The notes under the pieces were generated by a model, which searched no databases, was not told the DNA's origin, and worked only from the letters and a program-made list of their open reading frames with translations. Positions 59,805 to 64,000 of a stretch of 64,000 nt of DNA are shown here, piece by piece. Position 1 is the first letter of the stretch; the number at the start of each line of letters is the position of its first letter. A program made the position numbers and the translations under genes. This DNA is from Paraspadella gotoi (taxonomy: Eukaryota; Chaetognatha), in contig CM119266.1 of assembly GCA_051294375.1 (NCBI GenBank), positions 18,098,087-18,162,086 of the forward strand, read 5' to 3'.

Positions 59805-59885
59805 CTGTTTGTTTCTGTTAATACGGAGATCGTCCATGATGAAACTGATAGATGCCGCTTCAGGTGATCCGTGTTTGTCAGTGGC
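59805..59885 (-). pseudogene. Broken inverted copy of FoxC exon 4
   Basis: The reverse complement matches exon 4 apart from several single-base changes and missing bases (for example in the FPYYRENKQ part). About 81 bp against 84 bp. Confidence 0.8.
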
Positions 59886-60739
59886 GTCTGTTAAAAATAT
59901 ATATAATAATTTGAGTTATTTCAATACTAAGTATCATGAACGTTTCTGACCGGTCAGATCTTAAAATATATGCTGCCTTGAGGAGTATTATAAAGCTATA
60001 TGTTAGCTTAATGCGCGACCATAGCTCTACACGCCTGAGCAAAATTCATATATACTTCAGGTTATTTACATCGGGCAAAATTAAATCCGGCTATCATAGT
60101 TTCAGTCATTTTCAATCGCTGACTACATTGCACAGTTAATTTATTAATTCTAACCCTAGATATCAACATTCGGAACTTCGGTCACCGAAGGATTAATTAC
60201 ATCCGGGTTTAAATCTATAAACAGATTAACCGGGCAATCAATGAGTACTATTACTTATTATGTCAATAATCAATGAGTAAATATTACTTATTAGGTCTTG
60301 TTCTTCTTCTTCGCAAATTGCAAAAAAATATCAAATTTTCTCAAATCGATAATTTATGTTTCTGACGAAACACGCCCCCCCACTGCCAAGCCTCGTAGGC
60401 CGTCTGACTGCGCGATTAAAAAAATATATTCCATATATTGATATCATTTCTTTTATTATAATTTTAAAATTCGTCTTTCCTCTCTTAACATTCCACATCA
60501 TCCGATAAAATCTTGCGGTTTTTTTTTAAGAATTTTTTCTTTTTTTCTTTTTTTTTCTTTTTTCTTGTCCGTTTTTTTCTATTTTTTTTTTTTTCACACC
60601 GCCGAACTATCAAAGGAACACAATTTCGCATTCTCCACGATGAAAGGCACGATTTTATCCTTTTCTCTCTCTCATCTCTTCTTTCTCTCTCAGTCTCTCG
60701 TCTCTCTCTCTCATCTCTCTCCTCTCATCTCTCTCGCTC

Positions 60740-60773
<34 letters not shown>

Positions 60774-61478
60774 CGTGAAGGCGCGCTTTCCATTACCAAA
60801 CCGACTCGCTCTCCAATTAGTCGATTTGGGAACGCTCGGGCGATTAGAAGCAAGAGGAGAAGAAAGCGGAGAGCGAGGTTGGCAGGGAGTTCGACTGGGT
60901 TTGTTTGAGGAGGAGAAGAGAAGAGGAGGTAAGTGAGTGAGTGATGTGAGGAGAACGAGAGAGAGAAAGAACGAGTGAAAATTGAATTTTTCTCGCTTCC
61001 TTGCCGTTTGTTGTTTCAACCGAGCAAGGCAATCTCAAGTAGGGAGCCCATTGCCGTTTCAAAGGCCCCACATTGAGGGGGAAACGCCACTGAGAAAGGT
61101 AAACGTTTTCAAACACCCAAAACTATTTAAGATCAATGGAAGTCAGGAAAACTCCGCGTTGGCGGATTTTTGAGGCAAACATGTATTGGTTCAAAGAATA
61201 GTTAGGATTATATAATTTTAAAAAAATTTTTGTTTGAACCTTGGTTTTGTTGAAATTACTGTGTGTCTAAATATAAATATACGTAACTTGATAAACATTC
61301 TTTATTGCAGCTTTACCTCAAAATAACCTATTCAGTTTTATTACCCACAACTTTTTCAAACAATTAAATCCACAAAAATGAAAAACTAAAAAAAAAATGT
61401 CTGTTTACACTTTTTAATGTATTTCTCTCCGGTCTCTCTCACTTCTCTCTCTCTCTCTACTCTCTCTCTCTCTCAATT

Positions 61479-61526
<48 letters not shown>

Positions 61527-63837
61527 GCTTCTCCCAAATGAAGTTGGAGTCAACCTTGAATCGAATTTCTCCCCCAACAATCAGTTCTCATGAAAAGCAT
61601 GAAAGGGAGGAGAGGATTAGGCAAGAGAAGGGGGGAGAAAAAAACTGAAGGGAGAGGGGTAGGGAGGAGAGGGATGGAAGGACGAAAGAGAGAGAGAGAC
61701 GAGACGAGAATAAAAATTGAACGAGTGGTAGGAGAGAAGAGGGAGAAGAGGGGGGGAGAGAGAGAGATTCGATCAGGGGGGAATTTTCGTACTGTGAACA
61801 TCCAGTATTTATTATCACTCTCTTTGTTTTAAATTTCTCAAATTTGTCTACTAAATCTCATTAACTCGATCTAACCAATTAACTTCCGTCACCGGGAACG
61901 AGTCTATATATTATATATATCTCCTCTCTCTCTCTCATTCTCTCCTCTCTCTCTCCTTCTCTCTCTCTCTCTTCGCCTCACAGGACGACTCAATCACTAC
62001 CGAGACGTTGCAGTCAACTCTAGTCGATCACATCAAACGGAAAATAACCAAAATTATGACGACGAAGGTAATAAGATTTACGATGATTAGATCTGAATCA
62101 TCAAAACAGTGTACAGAGCGTTTTTGAAAAACTGAAACATTTTTAAACTAATAATTAGTTTCCTATTTGTCTAGAGTTTCTTAGTAAGTTTTACAGCTCC
62201 AAATTATTCATATTTTTTTTCTTGTCAATATTTGGTTCATGGAAACATTTTTTTTCAAGGCAATCCTATACGTCAATAGAGAAAAAAAGAAAAGATAAGA
62301 AATAAGAATATTGAAATTTAAAACAAAAATGAGTCTTCTAGCCCACGTGATGTAAACTAACGTTTCTATGACAACATTATTATTTTTCACTAACAACAAG
62401 AGATCGTTGTAACTGAAAAGAGTAGTTCTACAGATAATGTGCCTCTTCTAGCTCGCAATATAGACCAATTACCTTTTTTAAGAACCCGGATCTCAACCAG
62501 CGAAAATTTCTAATAATTAGACTATTAGCTATTTTCTCATAGTGTAATACTAAATTGATTTGTAAGAAACGCGAGAGAAAGCAAAAAAATTACGCCGTGT
62601 AACACTACAAATGAAATACTCGTTAACCTGGACATACGATGTCATTCCAACAAATTAATTAGTTCATTTTTAGTTTTAGAGTATTAGAATTCACTTTCAA
62701 TCTACCTTTACCTCTCTCTCACAGCTTTAACCATCGGTGTGAATGATTTTGATATTGTCAAATTAAATAAGTTGAAATGAGTGTTTTTCCCATATATTCT
62801 CCAATATGAAATGAGGATTAAATTTTTTATACTTCAAGATATTCCCTTCGTTTCCTCTCTGTTCCCTCTCCTTTCTTCTTCTCATCTTGGCACAACAATT
62901 ACTTACACTTGTTCCTTCTTTATTTTGTTCCTCTTCCACCCACTTCTTCTTTCTTTTTCCTCTCTTCCTCATCTCTCCCTCTTATCCTTTTACCCCTTTC
63001 TGCTTCTTCCTCTCCTCCTTCCCTATTTTCAGAACTTACTTTAGGCGATTTTGAAAACTCAGAGAGAGGAAATACATCGACTGCCCATGGTTGGAAAGAA
63101 CAGAAGAAAGAAAATAGGAGGAACAAAGCAAAGATCAGAAAACAGGACGGAATAGAAAGAAGCAAAAGAGAGTAGAAAGAAATAAGAACAGAAATTTAGA
63201 TACAGTCAGAAAGGAAAGCGTAGGAAAAAGAGAAAGAAAGAAAGAAAGGAAAGACAGAAAGAAAGCAAGAAAGAAGAAAAGAGAAGAAGACTAAGAAAGA
63301 AAAGAAAGAAAGAAAGTTGAAAGGAAAGAAAGAAAACGGAACCCAAAAATCTCTCATTTCCCACCTAACATCTTTCATCTTTTCCTTTCCTCCTAAAAAG
63401 TACAGCGTACGTTGTTTTAACAGAACGGATTTCCCATCATCCCGATTCGTTATACAGAGCGCGGCTGTAATACTTTTTCGCACTTTGAAAAAAAATTATT
63501 ACGGAAACTTTTTTGTTTATTATTGAAATTTTAAGCGAAAGCTGGATGTTAATTTTGTTTTTTGAGAAGAGAAGAGAAATGCTAAAGATCTATCTCTCAC
63601 TCCTCTCTCTCTCTCTCTCTCTCTCATCTTCTCTCTCTCTCTTCTCTCTTCTCTCTCTCTCCCTCTCTTCTCTCTCTTGCTCCGCTCTCTCGTTCGTTTC
63701 TGCAACCTGAAATATGTGGCCAGCCATTTCGATCCTTGCAGGGGTGGCATTTCAAATTATGAATAAATGTTTACAGCGAAAGCTCTTTTGCTGCGCTAAA
63801 CAAAAATGGGAAGTATCAATGCAAATCTAGGAATCCC

Positions 63838-63877
<40 letters not shown>

Positions 63878-64000
63878 GCTCTCTTCTCGACAGCACCATC
63901 TAAGGATCTCTCTCTCTCTTCTTTTTCTCTCTCTCTCTCTCTTCTCTCCAGCAACATTCTAGGATCTCTCTCATCTCTCTTCTCTCTCTCTCTCTCTCTC

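Larger units (their letters stand above)
56370..64000 (-). repeat. Inverted repeat 2, right arm (indel-ridden)
   Basis: On the minus strand this repeats, in order, the 3' flank of FoxC, exon 5, exon 4 and the intron 3 sequence back to the GA minisatellite, with frequent small indels and net shortening. The copy continues to the window edge. CT/GA tracts at 60,740-60,772, 61,430-61,530, 61,920-61,975 and 63,840-64,000 are counterparts of tracts in the left arm. Confidence 0.88.

Overview
The window is eukaryotic, AT-rich nuclear DNA, most likely from an invertebrate animal. It has spliced genes with GT-AG introns, very long introns, a metazoan FoxC-type forkhead gene, and a striking load of CT/GA dinucleotide and CTTT/GAAA tetranucleotide microsatellites. 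An arthropod, perhaps a crustacean, fits this texture, but that is inference and no marker here fixes the clade.

Left part (1-10,000): two tandem, same-strand genes for calmodulin-like EF-hand proteins lie at about 3.8-4.9 kb (first exon not found) and 7.0-9.3 kb (complete, 5 exons, 174 aa). They share identical internal exon phases and lengths. Between them, the minus strand carries a hammerhead-ribozyme-like motif at 6,479-6,533, of the kind known from Penelope-like retroelements, and there is a 286-bp MITE with TA flanks at 7,189-7,474. The stretch from 10 to 20 kb has no recognisable gene: it holds microsatellites, a purine-only minisatellite (14.0-14.4 kb), a degenerate TTAGG-like tract and one copy of a dispersed repeat whose other copy is at 2.8 kb.

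Central and right part: one five-exon FoxC gene (crocodile/FOXC1-2 family) on the + strand spans 21,264-54,380 with an 18.5-kb first intron. It encodes an Ala/His-rich 830-aa protein with a complete forkhead domain, and two introns interrupt that domain.

The scaffold around FoxC is not a clean assembly. A 5.8-kb block with exons 2-3 (38,453-44,277) is repeated directly downstream as an indel-ridden copy (44,521-50,958). The region from about 48 to 56.37 kb is mirrored by an indel-ridden inverted copy (56,370-64,000) containing wrecked copies of exons 5 and 4. A second inverted pair (32.24-33.72 versus 37.72-38.96 kb) flanks about 4 kb of purine-rich sequence that I cannot assign to anything. 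A further 1.2-kb direct duplication lies at 23.7/26.6 kb, and seven N runs are present. Damage is equal in coding and non-coding sequence and is dominated by small indels, so the simplest reading is uncorrected long-read gap filling, including palindromic (unsplit hairpin) reads, rather than true duplicate genes.

Other mobile-element traces are a decayed transposase-like fragment (30.75-31.05 kb, minus), a tRNA-like SINE-head relic (31.64 kb) and an 880-bp fold-back structure just 3' of FoxC. I see no bacterial operons, CRISPR array, rRNA or intact tRNA. I do not see a convincing new biological system. The most interesting items are the ribozyme motif, the introns inside the FoxC forkhead domain, and the palindromic assembly structure.
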